Shown: positions 19,657 through 28,305 of the stretch, in pieces
How the letters are laid out: the number at the start of each line of letters is the position of its first letter
Numbering within the stretch: the first letter of the stretch is position 1
DNA from: UBA4742 sp963734965
Lineage (GTDB): Bacteria; Actinomycetota; Acidimicrobiia; Acidimicrobiales; Acidimicrobilacustridaceae
Length of the DNA: 64,000 nucleotides
Assembly: GCA_963734965.1 (NCBI GenBank)
Contig: CAVTJK010000004.1
Location: forward strand, 2,418,001 to 2,482,000
Direction of reading: 5' to 3'
Made by a program: the position numbers and the translations under genes
The notes under the pieces: model-generated
Databases searched by the model: none
Told to the model about the DNA's origin: nothing
The model's input: only the letters and a program-made list of their open reading frames with translations

Positions 19657-21033
19657 ATGCACGATCGGATCAATGGCGCACGTCGACGCCCTCGGGGCGC
19701 GAGTCGGTTCCCTCGTCAGGTCGTGCTCGCCTTGGGCGTCGTCGCCTTGGTCGTGGTGGCCACGGCCTGCCAGGACTGGACCGGGTACATGGGTGGCGGT
19801 GGCCTGAACGGCAACGCCAGCGGCGAGACCACGATCGGGCTCGGCAATCTGTCCAAGCTGGCCAAGGTGTACACGGTCCCGGTCGTCGGCGACTCCGCGC
19901 CCATGACTGGCGTCACGACCAGCGGGCTCAAGCTGTTCGCCTCGTCCACCGCTCAGCTGGTGGCCGCCGACCTCCAACACAAGACGAACTGCTCCGGTGC
20001 CCCACTGGTGTGCCAGCCGCTCTGGACGGCCAGCCTCCCCAATGTGGGGCCGGGCGGGGCCTCGCAGCCGCTCGTCGCCAACCACGTCGTCTACGAGTCG
20101 AGTGACGGGGTCAACCCCACGGGCCAGCTCCAGGCCTATGACGCCAACGGCGTGACCAACTGCGGGGGTTCACCGGTCGTGTGCCTGCCGCTCTGGTCGG
20201 CCAACGCCCCCTCGGCGTCGGGACCCAACGTCGACGACGGCAACCTGTTCGTGGCCAGCCCGAGGCTGGGCCAGCTCCAGGCTTATGACGCCAACGGCGT
20301 GACCAACTGCGGGGGTTCACCGGTCGTGTGCCAGCCGCTGTGGACCGCCACGGTGTCGTCGAACTCGGTGCCCTCGATCGCCAACGGCAAGGTCTATGTG
20401 GCCACCAAGTCCGGAGGCAGCCCGGCCCTCGACGTCTATGACGAGTCCGGCACCACCAACTGCACAGGTGCGCCCAAGGTCTGCCAGCCGCTCTTCTCGG
20501 CCACGCTGCCGGCCAACACGCTGGGATCGGTCGATGTGAGCGGAGGTGTGGCCTACGTCCAGACCGCCAACAGCAATGCGTCGGGCACCCTGGTCGCCGT
20601 GGATGCCAACGGGGTGACCAACTGTTCGGGATCGCCGCTCGTGTGCCAGCCGCTCTGGACGGCCCCATCGGCCGGGAAGGCCGACAACGGCACCCCCGCG
20701 GTAGCCAACGGGCGCGTGTACACCATCGGCAACGAGGGTGTGACGGTCCTGTCGGCCTACGACGCCGCCGGCGCGACGAACTGCTCGGGAGCTCCAAAGG
20801 TCTGCCAGCCCTTGTTCAGCGGTCCCGGCGGGGTGTCCAGCGAATCGCCGCTCGTGACCAACGGGCTCGTCTTCACCGGCGCCAAGGCCTGGGACGCCGC
20901 CGGGGTGGTCAACTGCGTCCCGTTCTGCCAGCCGGTCTGGGCCCTGGCGGACGGCGGCCAAGAGGTGACCATCTCCGACGGGACCCTGCTCGTCGGCGGC
21001 AGCGGCGGGGTCGCCGCCTATCAGATCCAGTAG
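19657..21033 (+). CDS. Lipoprotein with seven Cys-pair propeller-type repeats
   Basis: The product is 458 residues. A basic start, a hydrophobic stretch (VVLALGVVALVVVATAC) and a lipobox VATAC indicate a lipoprotein anchored on the outer face. The mature part has about seven repeats of roughly 50 residues, each holding a TNCxGxPxVCQPLW-type motif (C-x6-C) beside a YDANGVTNC-type strand, consistent with PQQ-like beta-propeller blades each closed by a disulfide. The last repeat is degenerate (VNCVPFCQPVW). No catalytic residues are evident. It stands alone between two minus-strand genes. Confidence 0.75.
   Translation: MHDRINGARRRPRGASRFPRQVVLALGVVALVVVATACQDWTGYMGGGGLNGNASGETTIGLGNLSKLAKVYTVPVVGDSAPMTGVTTSGLKLFASSTAQLVAADLQHKTNCSGAPLVCQPLWTASLPNVGPGGASQPLVANHVVYESSDGVNPTGQLQAYDANGVTNCGGSPVVCLPLWSANAPSASGPNVDDGNLFVASPRLGQLQAYDANGVTNCGGSPVVCQPLWTATVSSNSVPSIANGKVYVATKSGGSPALDVYDESGTTNCTGAPKVCQPLFSATLPANTLGSVDVSGGVAYVQTANSNASGTLVAVDANGVTNCSGSPLVCQPLWTAPSAGKADNGTPAVANGRVYTIGNEGVTVLSAYDAAGATNCSGAPKVCQPLFSGPGGVSSESPLVTNGLVFTGAKAWDAAGVVNCVPFCQPVWALADGGQEVTISDGTLLVGGSGGVAAYQIQ
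20121..20332 (+). repeat. Near-identical internal 65-bp direct repeat in the lipoprotein gene
   Basis: Bases 20121-20185 and 20268-20332 differ at only about two positions in the stretch that encodes GQLQAYDANGVTNC and the following residues. The period is 147 bases (49 codons), exactly one protein repeat. Such nucleotide identity points to recent duplication or gene conversion of blades. Confidence 0.8.
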
Positions 21034-21092
21034 AGCGGTCAGAAGCGAAGCCGGCGCTCGGCTCACACGTAGCCGAGACCAAGCTGTCGGGA

Positions 21093-21926
21093 TCAGGCGC
21101 CGGACGCCGCCCCTTCGCCCCTCGGCAACAGGGCGAGCTGGCGGGAGTGGGCGACGAGGCGACCGGTCTCGTCCCACAGCTCGCCTTCCTCCTCGAGGAA
21201 GCCACCGGCGATGAAGTGGGTCGAGAACCGGCACTGCAGCCAGCCCGGCGCCGGGCGGGCGCGGACGTGGGTGGTCAGCTCGACCGTCGGCGTCCATGCG
21301 ACCGGCAGGTTGGCGTTGAAGATCGTCGGCGGAAACGCGTCGGAGGCCAGCAGCAGAGCGATCGTGTCGATCGGCTCGCCGTCGCGCAGGCGGAACCAGC
21401 CCCGGATGAGCGGCTCGCCCGACCCGCCGGCCCCCGTGACGAAGCCGGCGTCGTCGGGGTGCAGGCGCACCTCGACCCGGCTGGCGAACGCGGCCGCCAT
21501 CGCGGGCGTGCGCAGGATCGAGGTGTCGCGGTCGGGCAGGTCGGGGGGCTGGCGATCGGACCACTCCGGTCCGCTGGTGTCGGTCAGATCGCCGCAGGTG
21601 CCCAACACGGTCAGCAGCGGCTTGTCCTCGGTCGCGAGCGTGGCGTGGGCGGTGGTCAGGCGACGTCCGGTCTTGATGACCGAGGTCGTGATGGTGACGG
21701 GTCCGGGCTTGGCCGGCGCGAGGTAGTGCCCGGTGACCGTGATGGGATCGGGTCGCTGGGTCGCGTCGCACAGGGCCCGGCCGACGAGGGCCAGCAGGTA
21801 GCCGCCGTTGGCGTTGGTGCCGATGTCCCAGCCCGCCGCTACCTCGCTTCGGTAGACGCCGTCCCCGACGGACTCGACCTGGGTCGAGGCTGCGAATGCA
21901 CCGCTCCCGCTCCCGCTTCCGCTCAT
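21093..21926 (-). CDS. Acyl-CoA thioesterase family protein (double hot-dog)
   Basis: The product is 277 residues with the TesB-like/thioesterase pattern of tandem hot-dog folds: AGWDIGTNANGGYLLALVGR (central helix and Asn/Gly-rich active-site region), TVTGHYLAPAKPGPVTI, and a second half with FSTHFIAGGFLEEEGELWDE and RLVAHSRQLALL. It starts three bases after the stop of the hydrolase gene and ends the five-gene ParA-P450 operon. It probably hydrolyses a CoA thioester produced by the pathway. Convergent with the lipoprotein gene. Confidence 0.85.
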   Translation of the reverse strand: MSGSGSGSGAFAASTQVESVGDGVYRSEVAAGWDIGTNANGGYLLALVGRALCDATQRPDPITVTGHYLAPAKPGPVTITTSVIKTGRRLTTAHATLATEDKPLLTVLGTCGDLTDTSGPEWSDRQPPDLPDRDTSILRTPAMAAAFASRVEVRLHPDDAGFVTGAGGSGEPLIRGWFRLRDGEPIDTIALLLASDAFPPTIFNANLPVAWTPTVELTTHVRARPAPGWLQCRFSTHFIAGGFLEEEGELWDETGRLVAHSRQLALLPRGEGAASGA

Positions 21927-21929
21927 CGT

Positions 21930-22820
21930 TCAGGTCAGGTGGGCGGCGAGGAAGGCACCGACCTTGGTCAGGCTCTGGTCCGACTCGGGCAACAGCTCGG
22001 GAGGGAAGGCCTGGAACACGTGGATCATGTCGGGCCAGACGTCGAGGGTGACCTCGACCCCGGCAGCCAGCGCCGCGTCGCGCAGGCGGATCGAGTCGTC
22101 GAGCAGGACCTCGGCGTCGCCCACCTGAACCAGCAGCGGCGGCAGCCCGGTCAGGTCGCCGAGCGCCGGCGAGGCGAGGGGATCGGTGGCGGGACGCCCG
22201 GCGAGGTAGGCGTCGGCCATCTCGTCGAGCATGGCCTTGGTGACCATCGGGTCGGCCTCGGCGCGCGTGTCGAAGGTCGACGCGCTCTGGGTCAGGTCGG
22301 CCCAGGGCGACAGGCACACCGCGGCCGCCGGCATCGGCAGCGCAGCGTCGCGGATGGCGAGCAGCGCGGCGACGGTCAGCCCGCCCCCGGCCGAGTCGCC
22401 GGCGAGGGCCATGTCGCTCGGGTCGAGTCCGTGGTCGAGCAGCTCGCAGTACGCGGCCACCACGTCGTCGATCGCCGCCGGATGAGGGTCCTCGGGGGCG
22501 AGCCGGTAGTCGAGGTTGAGCACGCGCCCGCCGTAGGCCAGCGCCAGGCGCGACACGAGGTTGCGATGGGTGCTCAACGAACCGATGCAGTAGGCGCCGC
22601 CGTGCAGGTAGATCACCACCGACTGGTTGGCGTCGGTGTCGGGCGCGATCCATTCCGCTGGTCGGCCGGCGACGGTCGTCGTCTCGACGGTGACGCCGTC
22701 CGGCAGCCGCTGCATGCCCGCCGTCGCTTCCATGGCCTGGCGCTGTTCGGGGATCGTCCCCGCGTCGAGCCCGCTGGCGGCCACCATCTGTCGGATCGCT
22801 TCGATGTTGGGATTGGGCAT
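21930..22820 (-). CDS. Alpha/beta hydrolase, hormone-sensitive-lipase (type IV) family
   Basis: The product is 296 residues. The oxyanion-hole motif HGGAYCIGS and nucleophile elbow GDSAGGG are both present, with downstream Asp (about residue 240, in VQVGDAEVLLDD) and His (DMIHVFQ) completing the triad. I chose ATG 22820, four bases after the SDR stop, instead of an overlapping upstream start at 22877. Length and motifs fit the HSL esterase family, which cleaves short to medium acyl esters. Part of the operon with SDR, P450 and thioesterase. Confidence 0.9.
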   Translation of the reverse strand: MPNPNIEAIRQMVAASGLDAGTIPEQRQAMEATAGMQRLPDGVTVETTTVAGRPAEWIAPDTDANQSVVIYLHGGAYCIGSLSTHRNLVSRLALAYGGRVLNLDYRLAPEDPHPAAIDDVVAAYCELLDHGLDPSDMALAGDSAGGGLTVAALLAIRDAALPMPAAAVCLSPWADLTQSASTFDTRAEADPMVTKAMLDEMADAYLAGRPATDPLASPALGDLTGLPPLLVQVGDAEVLLDDSIRLRDAALAAGVEVTLDVWPDMIHVFQAFPPELLPESDQSLTKVGAFLAAHLT

Positions 22821-22824
22821 GAGC

Positions 22825-23631
22825 TCAGCTCGGACCGAGGACGTAGTCGCCGCGTTCGGGATGACGGTACCAACCACTCGACGCGTGCGTGCCGCCGTCG
22901 ACGTGGATCGTCTCGCCGGTGACGTAGCTCGACAGGTCCGACGCCAGGAACACCGCCGCGCCGGCCATCTCGTCGACGTGTCCGGCTCTGCCCAACGGAA
23001 CCGTGTGCGAGAACCGTTCGTGGCCGCCGGGGCCGGCCAGCGACTCGATCCCTTCGGTGAGGGTGATGTCGGGCGCCAGCGCGTTCACGCGGATGCCGTA
23101 GAGCGCCAGCTCGAGCGCTGCCGTCTTGGTGAAGTTGAGCACGCCGGCCTTGGCCGCGGCGTAGGCCGCATATCCCGGTGCGGCCCGCACCCCCTCGATC
23201 GAGGCGACGTTGATGATGCTGCCGCCGTGACCGTCGGCGACCATCACCCGGGCGACGCGCTGCGTGCACACGATGACGTGTCTGAGGTTGGCCCGGTACA
23301 GGGCGTCGAACCCGTTGTCGGACGTATCGAGCAACGGTGAGTTGAACGTCCCGCCAGCGTTGTTGACGAGGATGTCGACGGTCCCGTGCTCGTCGATCGT
23401 GCGGGCCAGCGCGGCCTCGACCTGCGCGCTGTCGCGGACGTCGGTCGGCACGCCGAGGGCCCCGATCTCGGTCGCGGCGGCGGCGCACGTCTCGGGGTTC
23501 TGCTCCCAGATGGCGACGTGGGCACCGAAGGCGGCCAAGCCGCGGGCCACGCCCCGACCGATGCCGGCCCCGCCTCCGGTCACGACGGCCACGCGTCCGG
23601 TGAGCAACGCCGCCGCCGGTTCGATCGTCAT
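22825..23631 (-). CDS. Short-chain dehydrogenase/reductase (SDR)
   Basis: The product is 268 residues. The nucleotide-binding motif is TGGGAGIGRG, followed by NNAG (LVNNAGGTFN), a catalytic Ser in INVASIEG and YAAYAAAKAG with the Tyr and Lys of the active site. The C-terminal DGGTHASSGWY is typical of classical SDRs. I chose ATG 23631, four bases beyond the P450 stop; an upstream start is possible. It probably oxidises an alcohol made by the neighbouring P450 or esterase. Confidence 0.9.
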   Translation of the reverse strand: MTIEPAAALLTGRVAVVTGGGAGIGRGVARGLAAFGAHVAIWEQNPETCAAAATEIGALGVPTDVRDSAQVEAALARTIDEHGTVDILVNNAGGTFNSPLLDTSDNGFDALYRANLRHVIVCTQRVARVMVADGHGGSIINVASIEGVRAAPGYAAYAAAKAGVLNFTKTAALELALYGIRVNALAPDITLTEGIESLAGPGGHERFSHTVPLGRAGHVDEMAGAAVFLASDLSSYVTGETIHVDGGTHASSGWYRHPERGDYVLGPS

Positions 23632-23635
23632 GGCG

Positions 23636-24844
23636 TCACGCGGCTGCGGTCGGGGTGAAGGCCAACGGGAGGGCACTGGGTCCGCTTATCCCGGTGCCCA
23701 GCCGCCACGTCGGTTCGCCGTCGAGGCGCACGTCCGGCAGGCGCCGGGCCAGGATGGCCAACGCCTCCTCCATCTCGGCCCGGGCCAGGTTGGCCCCCAT
23801 GCAGTAGTGGGGACCTCCGCCGAAGGTGAGGTGGGCTTCGCGTTCGGCCGTGATGTCGAAGCTGAGCGGATCGGCGTAGACCTCGACGTCACGGTTCGAC
23901 GAGGCCAACGACAAGAACACGAGCGTGCCCGCCGGGATGGCCCACCCGTCGACGTCGACGTCGGTGAGCGTCAACCGGGGGATGCCCGAGACGGCGCCGA
24001 CCAGTCGCATGACCTCGTCGACGGCCGCCCCGGCCAGCTCGGGCCGGTGGCCGAGCAGGGCCCACTGGTCGGGGTGCTGGCAGAAGATGAACAACGCCTG
24101 ACCGAGCTGGTTGCGGGTCGTGTCGTACCCGGCGAAGAGCAACCCACCGATCATCGAGAACAGCTCGAGCAGGCCCAAGCGATCGCCCTCGTCGGAAGCC
24201 TCGACGAGGTTGGTCACGAGGTCGTCCTGGGGATGGACCTGACGATCGGCGATCAGCCGCTCGACGTAGTCGTAGAGCCCGTCGGCGGCGTCCTCGACCT
24301 CGTCCCGATGAGCCCCGAGCTCGAGCGACAGCGCGTACGTGAGCACGTCGCCCCACCGGGCGAAGGCGGCGTGATCCTCGCGCGGCACGCCGAGCACCTC
24401 GCAGATCACCTGCACCGGATAGTGGTCGGCGAAGTCGGCCACGAACTCGCACCGGCCGTCGGCGGCGAAACCGTCGACCAACTCGTCCACCAGCGCGCTC
24501 ATGGCCAGGCGATGACTCGCCGCGGCACGCGGGGTGAACGAGCGCGACACGAGGCGTCGCAAGCGGGTGTGGTCGGGACCGTCGATCGAGATCACCGAAG
24601 CCGAGATCATGTCGTGCAGCCGACCGGTCGTGACGCCCTGGAGCCGGACGAGATGCGGGATCGAGCTGACCAAGCGGGGGTCAGACAGCAGCTTGCGCAC
24701 CTGTTCGTGGCGGATCACGGACACACCGATCGGGTTGCGGACGACCGATGTGGTCAGGCGCAGCTCGGTGAAGCGACCCTCGAGGTCGACGTCGAGGTCG
24801 GGGTCGAGGAAGTCGAGATACGGGGCCTCCTCCAACGCACGCAC
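23636..24844 (-). CDS. Cytochrome P450
   Basis: The product is 402 residues, starting at GTG 24844, two bases after the ParA stop. The I-helix oxygen motif is AGYDTTRNQ, the K-helix ExxR is in DEVMRLVG, and the heme loop is FGGGPHYCMGANLARAE with the axial Cys. It is a soluble bacterial class I P450; ferredoxin and reductase partners are not in this window. The operon with an SDR, an esterase and a thioesterase suggests stepwise degradation or modification of a lipid, terpene or steroid-like substrate. Confidence 0.93.
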   Translation of the reverse strand: MRALEEAPYLDFLDPDLDVDLEGRFTELRLTTSVVRNPIGVSVIRHEQVRKLLSDPRLVSSIPHLVRLQGVTTGRLHDMISASVISIDGPDHTRLRRLVSRSFTPRAAASHRLAMSALVDELVDGFAADGRCEFVADFADHYPVQVICEVLGVPREDHAAFARWGDVLTYALSLELGAHRDEVEDAADGLYDYVERLIADRQVHPQDDLVTNLVEASDEGDRLGLLELFSMIGGLLFAGYDTTRNQLGQALFIFCQHPDQWALLGHRPELAGAAVDEVMRLVGAVSGIPRLTLTDVDVDGWAIPAGTLVFLSLASSNRDVEVYADPLSFDITAEREAHLTFGGGPHYCMGANLARAEMEEALAILARRLPDVRLDGEPTWRLGTGISGPSALPLAFTPTAAA

Positions 24845-24846
24845 GG

Positions 24847-25449
24847 TCAGGAGCCTCGCACCGCCCGCTGCACGCGACGCCACACGCCGCGGTACGCCTC
24901 GAGACCGTCGACCGACAGCCAGCCCTCCGGTCCCGACGCGATGGCCACGCGCTCGGGCACCGTGCCCCAGACCGGCACACCTGCTTCGGTCCAGTCGGTG
25001 ACGACCTCCTGGTAGTCGCGGGTGTAGGTGCGGGCCGAGCAGATCACCAGACCGACCGGCTTGCGCTTCGGGACCAGGCCGAGCACCGCTTCGACTCGGG
25101 TCGTCTCGACCCCTCCGATCCGGGTCGGGATCACCACGCAGTCGGCGGCGTCGATGGCCTTGGCCAGCAGTCGCTCGTTCCCCGGCGGGGTGTCGACGAT
25201 GGCGGCCTCGTCGTCGCCGTCGAGGCGGCTGAGGGCCTTGAGGAGCATGCGGTCCGTCGGGGCTTCGACCAGGGTCACCCGCTCGAGGAAGCCGTCCTCG
25301 GAGCCCTCGACCCAGTCGGCGGCGCTGGCTTGGGGATCCGAGTCGATCAGCGTCGATGACTTGCGGCCCGAGGCGGCCAGGGCGGACAGGTACACCGAGG
25401 TGGTCGTCTTGCCGACCCCTCCCTTGAGTGCTGCGACCACGACGATCAT
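24847..25449 (-). CDS. ParA/MinD-family ATPase (orphan)
   Basis: The product is 200 residues, starting with MIVVVAALKGGVGKTTTSVY: the deviant Walker A with signature Lys (KGGVGKTT). A switch I region DSDPQASAADW and Walker B-like AIVDTPPGNE are seen. It is short and lacks the N-terminal HTH of plasmid ParA proteins, and there is no ParB or parS-like gene near. It heads a tight operon with P450, SDR, hydrolase and thioesterase genes. Such small ParA proteins position cargo or act as genetic regulators; here the cargo is unknown. Confidence 0.88.
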   Translation of the reverse strand: MIVVVAALKGGVGKTTTSVYLSALAASGRKSSTLIDSDPQASAADWVEGSEDGFLERVTLVEAPTDRMLLKALSRLDGDDEAAIVDTPPGNERLLAKAIDAADCVVIPTRIGGVETTRVEAVLGLVPKRKPVGLVICSARTYTRDYQEVVTDWTEAGVPVWGTVPERVAIASGPEGWLSVDGLEAYRGVWRRVQRAVRGS

Positions 25450-25612
25450 CGTCCGAAGCTAGCCCGGACCGTCGGCGATTGTTGAAGCGATCTGACGTCC
25501 TCGACTCGGCACGGCAAATGAGGCGGGAGACCAGGTGGTTTGGTGCGTTTGACTCATGTGCGCGCCGGTCTCGGCTTCATACGATTGCCGGGCACGACGC
25601 TGGAGGAGTGCG

Positions 25613-25816
25613 ATGACCGGGACGGGTGTGACTCAGATGCAGTGCGAAGTGGTGACCCGCATGGGGGCTCGTTGCTTCAACGACGCCGAGCCCGAATCGA
25701 CCTGGTGCATCGCCCATCTGGCCCTCGGGGCCAGCGAGATCGAGTCCGACTGGACCGGTCCGGCGCCCGCCGAAGCCGTCGACGTGGTGCAACAGCGGCT
25801 CCGCTCCGCATCCTGA
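25613..25816 (+). CDS. Small Cys/His-containing protein of unknown function
   Basis: The product is 67 residues from ATG 25613 with GGAGG seven bases upstream. The N-terminal half has C-x9-C-x10-C-x2-H (MQCEVVTRMGARCFNDAEPE, then TWCIAHL), a spacing that could bind zinc. The rest is a short acidic helix. I know no family for it. It is divergent from the ParA operon and 51 bases upstream of the phosphotransacylase gene. Confidence 0.6.
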   Translation: MTGTGVTQMQCEVVTRMGARCFNDAEPESTWCIAHLALGASEIESDWTGPAPAEAVDVVQQRLRSAS

Positions 25817-25867
25817 GCCCTAACCCCCAGGTCCGCGCGTGTCGCGCCCGTCGTAGTGTCGTCGCCT

Positions 25868-26792
25868 ATGCGCGACCACGGCCGCTACGAGCAGCTCATC
25901 CGCCATGCCCAGCGGATGGAGCCCCTGACGACCGCGGTCGTGTACCCGACCCAGGCGTCCTCGCTGGCCGGGGCCATGCAGGCCGCCGAGGCGGGGCTGA
26001 TGGTCCCCATCCTCATCGGACCCGAGGCGGCGATCTCGGCGGCCGCTGACCGCGGGGGGTTCGACATCTCGGGCCTCGAGGTGGTCGACGCCGCCGACGA
26101 GCCCAGCGCCGCCGCCGCCGGCGTCGCCCGTGTGCGGGACGGCTCCGCCGGCCTCTTGATGAAGGGCAGCCTGCACACGGCGTCGCTGCTCGGAGCGGTG
26201 GTGCCGAGGGCGACGGGCCTGCGCACCGACCGGCGCATCAGCCACGTGTTCGCCCTCGACGTCCCCAGCTATCCGAAGCCGCTCTTCGTGACCGATGCCG
26301 TGGTCAACATCTCGCCCACCCTCGAGCACAAGGTCGACATCTGCCGCAACGCCATCGAGCTCGTCCGCCTGGTCGGGGTGGCCAGCCCGAAGGTCGCCAT
26401 CCTGTCGGCCGTCGAGACGGTCGAGGCCACGATCCCGTCGACCCAGGACGGGGCCGCGCTGCGAGCGATGGCCGAGGCCGGTGACTTCGCGGGCGCCGTC
26501 GTGGACGGACCCCTTGCCCTCGACGACGCCATCAGCCCCGATGCTGTCGTCACCAAGCACATCGATTCGAGGGTGGCCGGCGAGGCCGACATCCTCGTCG
26601 TGCCCAACCTCGAGTCCGGCAACATCTTGTACAAGGCGATGACCTACCTGGCCGACGCCGACGCCGCGGGGGTGGTGCTGGGCGCCCAGGTGCCCATCAT
26701 CCTGGCCAGCCGAGCCGACACGGTCCGGACGCGCATCGCCAGCGCCGCGCTCGGCTCGGCTGTTGGTAGCCCACGTCCCGGTCCCGGCCTGA
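25868..26792 (+). CDS. Phosphate acetyl/butyryltransferase family protein, frameshifted at the 3' end
   Basis: The corrected product is about 307 residues. It shows the PTA/PTB fold: VVYPTQASSLAGAMQAAEAG at the N-terminus, LLMKGSLHTASLL, DAVVNISPTLEHKVDICRNA and PNLESGNILYKAMTYLADAD near the end. A surplus base at about 26755 hides the natural end; the other frame gives a normal family terminus (LLVAHVP, stop at 26792), whereas frame 0 would read through an extra 90 Arg-rich residues. Start ATG 25868 or GTG 25856. Transfers an acyl group between CoA and phosphate; no acetate or butyrate kinase is adjacent. Confidence 0.82.
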
Positions 26793-26843
26793 CGCCGGCC
26801 CAGGACGGATCGGGCCGGAATCGGCCCGATCCCGAGCGGACGC

Positions 26844-27113
26844 TCAGGCGGGGATGGGATCGCCGAGCCGGCCGAACTGGCCGGTGGCCTCCCAGTGCTG
26901 GGCGAGGGCCCGCTTCACCCGCACCAAGCGGGCGACGTACTCGGCGTCTCGCTCGAACCGGTCGCGGCGGAAGCTCTCGGTGTGGCCCGGGGTCCAGAGC
27001 TCGGCCCGCTTGGCCTCGAGCGCGAGGTAGGTCTCGCGAAGCTCGTCTTCGCTCGGGCCCGCAGTGAGCCACTCGTCGAAGTTGGCATCCGAACGCTTGA
27101 AGTGCTGATCCAT
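26844..27113 (-). CDS. Small hydrophilic protein of unknown function
   Basis: The product is 89 residues, highly charged and predicted helical (EDELRETYLALEAKRAELWT, then RFERDAEYVARLVRVKRALA). The start ATG 27113 has a GAGAGGA element close upstream. No domain is recognised. It lies between the phosphotransacylase gene, with which it converges, and the SDR gene. Confidence 0.5.
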   Translation of the reverse strand: MDQHFKRSDANFDEWLTAGPSEDELRETYLALEAKRAELWTPGHTESFRRDRFERDAEYVARLVRVKRALAQHWEATGQFGRLGDPIPA

Positions 27114-27254
27114 GGTCCTCTCGTTTCACGCACACAGGGCAACGCTGCCCCAGTGACCGAGGGTACCGACCAGCGGCTGGTTGTCACCGTCGATTTCGGT
27201 GAACAGTGGGTGACCAGCGTCCCACCTCGGGTACGCCGCTCGGTGTGATCGGGT

Positions 27255-28224
27255 TCACAGCGACATGCCGCCGAACACGCCCTCGGCCCGCAGGCGCTCC
27301 ATGAACGAGATCTCATAGGCGTCGGTCGGCGTGTCGCGCACCAGGCGATCGAGGATGGCGGCGTCGTCGCCGACCAGGATCCGCCACTCACCGGCTCGTA
27401 CGCCGTCGAGGATGACCGTCGCCGCCTGAGCGGCCGTCATCGGAGCCATGTCCCGGAACATGTCAGCCTGCATGACCATTCCCTGGCGGATGTCCTCGTC
27501 GCTGGCCGCTCCGAGGTCGATGCCCTGGCCCGACACGCGCTCGCGGATCTGATCGATCTGCTCCTCGGTGAGCTCCTTGGGGTTGCGGCCGTGGGCGGTG
27601 AACGAGTTGTGCACGATCTGGGTACCGATGTGGCCCGGCATGACGACCGATGCGTGGATGTGAGGTGCGTTGAGCCGAAGGTCGACCATCAGCGCCTCGG
27701 TGAACCCCTTCACCGCGAACTTGGCCGCGCTGTACGCGGTGTGGGGCGTGCCCGGTCCGAGGGCGGCCCAGAAGCCGTTCACGCTGCTCGTGTTGACGAT
27801 GTGGCCCTCGGGACTGGCCACCAGCATCGGCATGAAGGCGCGCGTGCCGTTGTAGACCCCGCCCCAGCAGACCCCGAAGGTCTTGTCCCACTCGCTGCGA
27901 TCGTCGTTCAGGAAGCTGCCGCCACCACCGATGCCGGCGTTGTTGAACAACAGGTGGATGTGGTCGGTGTCGTGGGCCGCGGCCATGGCGTCACGGAAGG
28001 CGAGCATCTGCTGTTCGTCGGAGACGTCGGCTGGATGGGTGGTGACGAGCGTCCCGGCCGGTGACTCGACCGCGCACAGATCGCGGCGTCTCGGCCATCG
28101 ATTCCTCGGACACGTCGCAGATGGCGACGTGACACCCCTCGGCGGCCAGCTGGCGGGTGAGCTCGCGGCCCATCCCCGTTCCCCCGCCGGTCACGACGGC
28201 GATTCGTCCCTCGAACCTCTCCAC
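27255..28224 (-). CDS. Short-chain dehydrogenase/reductase, frameshifted in the N-terminal part
   Basis: The corrected product is about 323 residues. N-terminal cofactor motif: VVTGGGTGMGRELTRQLA. After SEESMAET one surplus base (about 28087) shifts the frame; the other frame resumes at RDLCAVESPAGTLVTTHPAD, then LLFNNAGIGGG, NTSSVNGFWAA and YSAAKFAVKGF with the catalytic Tyr and Lys. The C-terminus has a typical SDR tail for this length. GTG 28224 with AGGGGGG upstream is my start; an ATG at 28239 is the alternative. Oxidoreductase of unknown substrate. Confidence 0.8.
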
Positions 28225-28305
28225 GACATCCCCCCTCATCCGAGATGGAGGCAGTCTCGCGCGGATCCACGCCTCTCCGTCCGGGGCGTCGTGTCAGGCT
28301 GAGGT

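Noticed and set aside
20643..22922. A long plus-strand open frame of about 759 codons antisense to thioesterase and hydrolase genes
   Set aside because: It is Arg/Gly/His-rich without domain sense and overlaps clear genes on the other strand; it is a GC-bias shadow.
24847..25449. Plasmid or phage partition locus
   Set aside because: No ParB, parS, replication or integrase gene is seen; the ParA is embedded in a metabolic operon.
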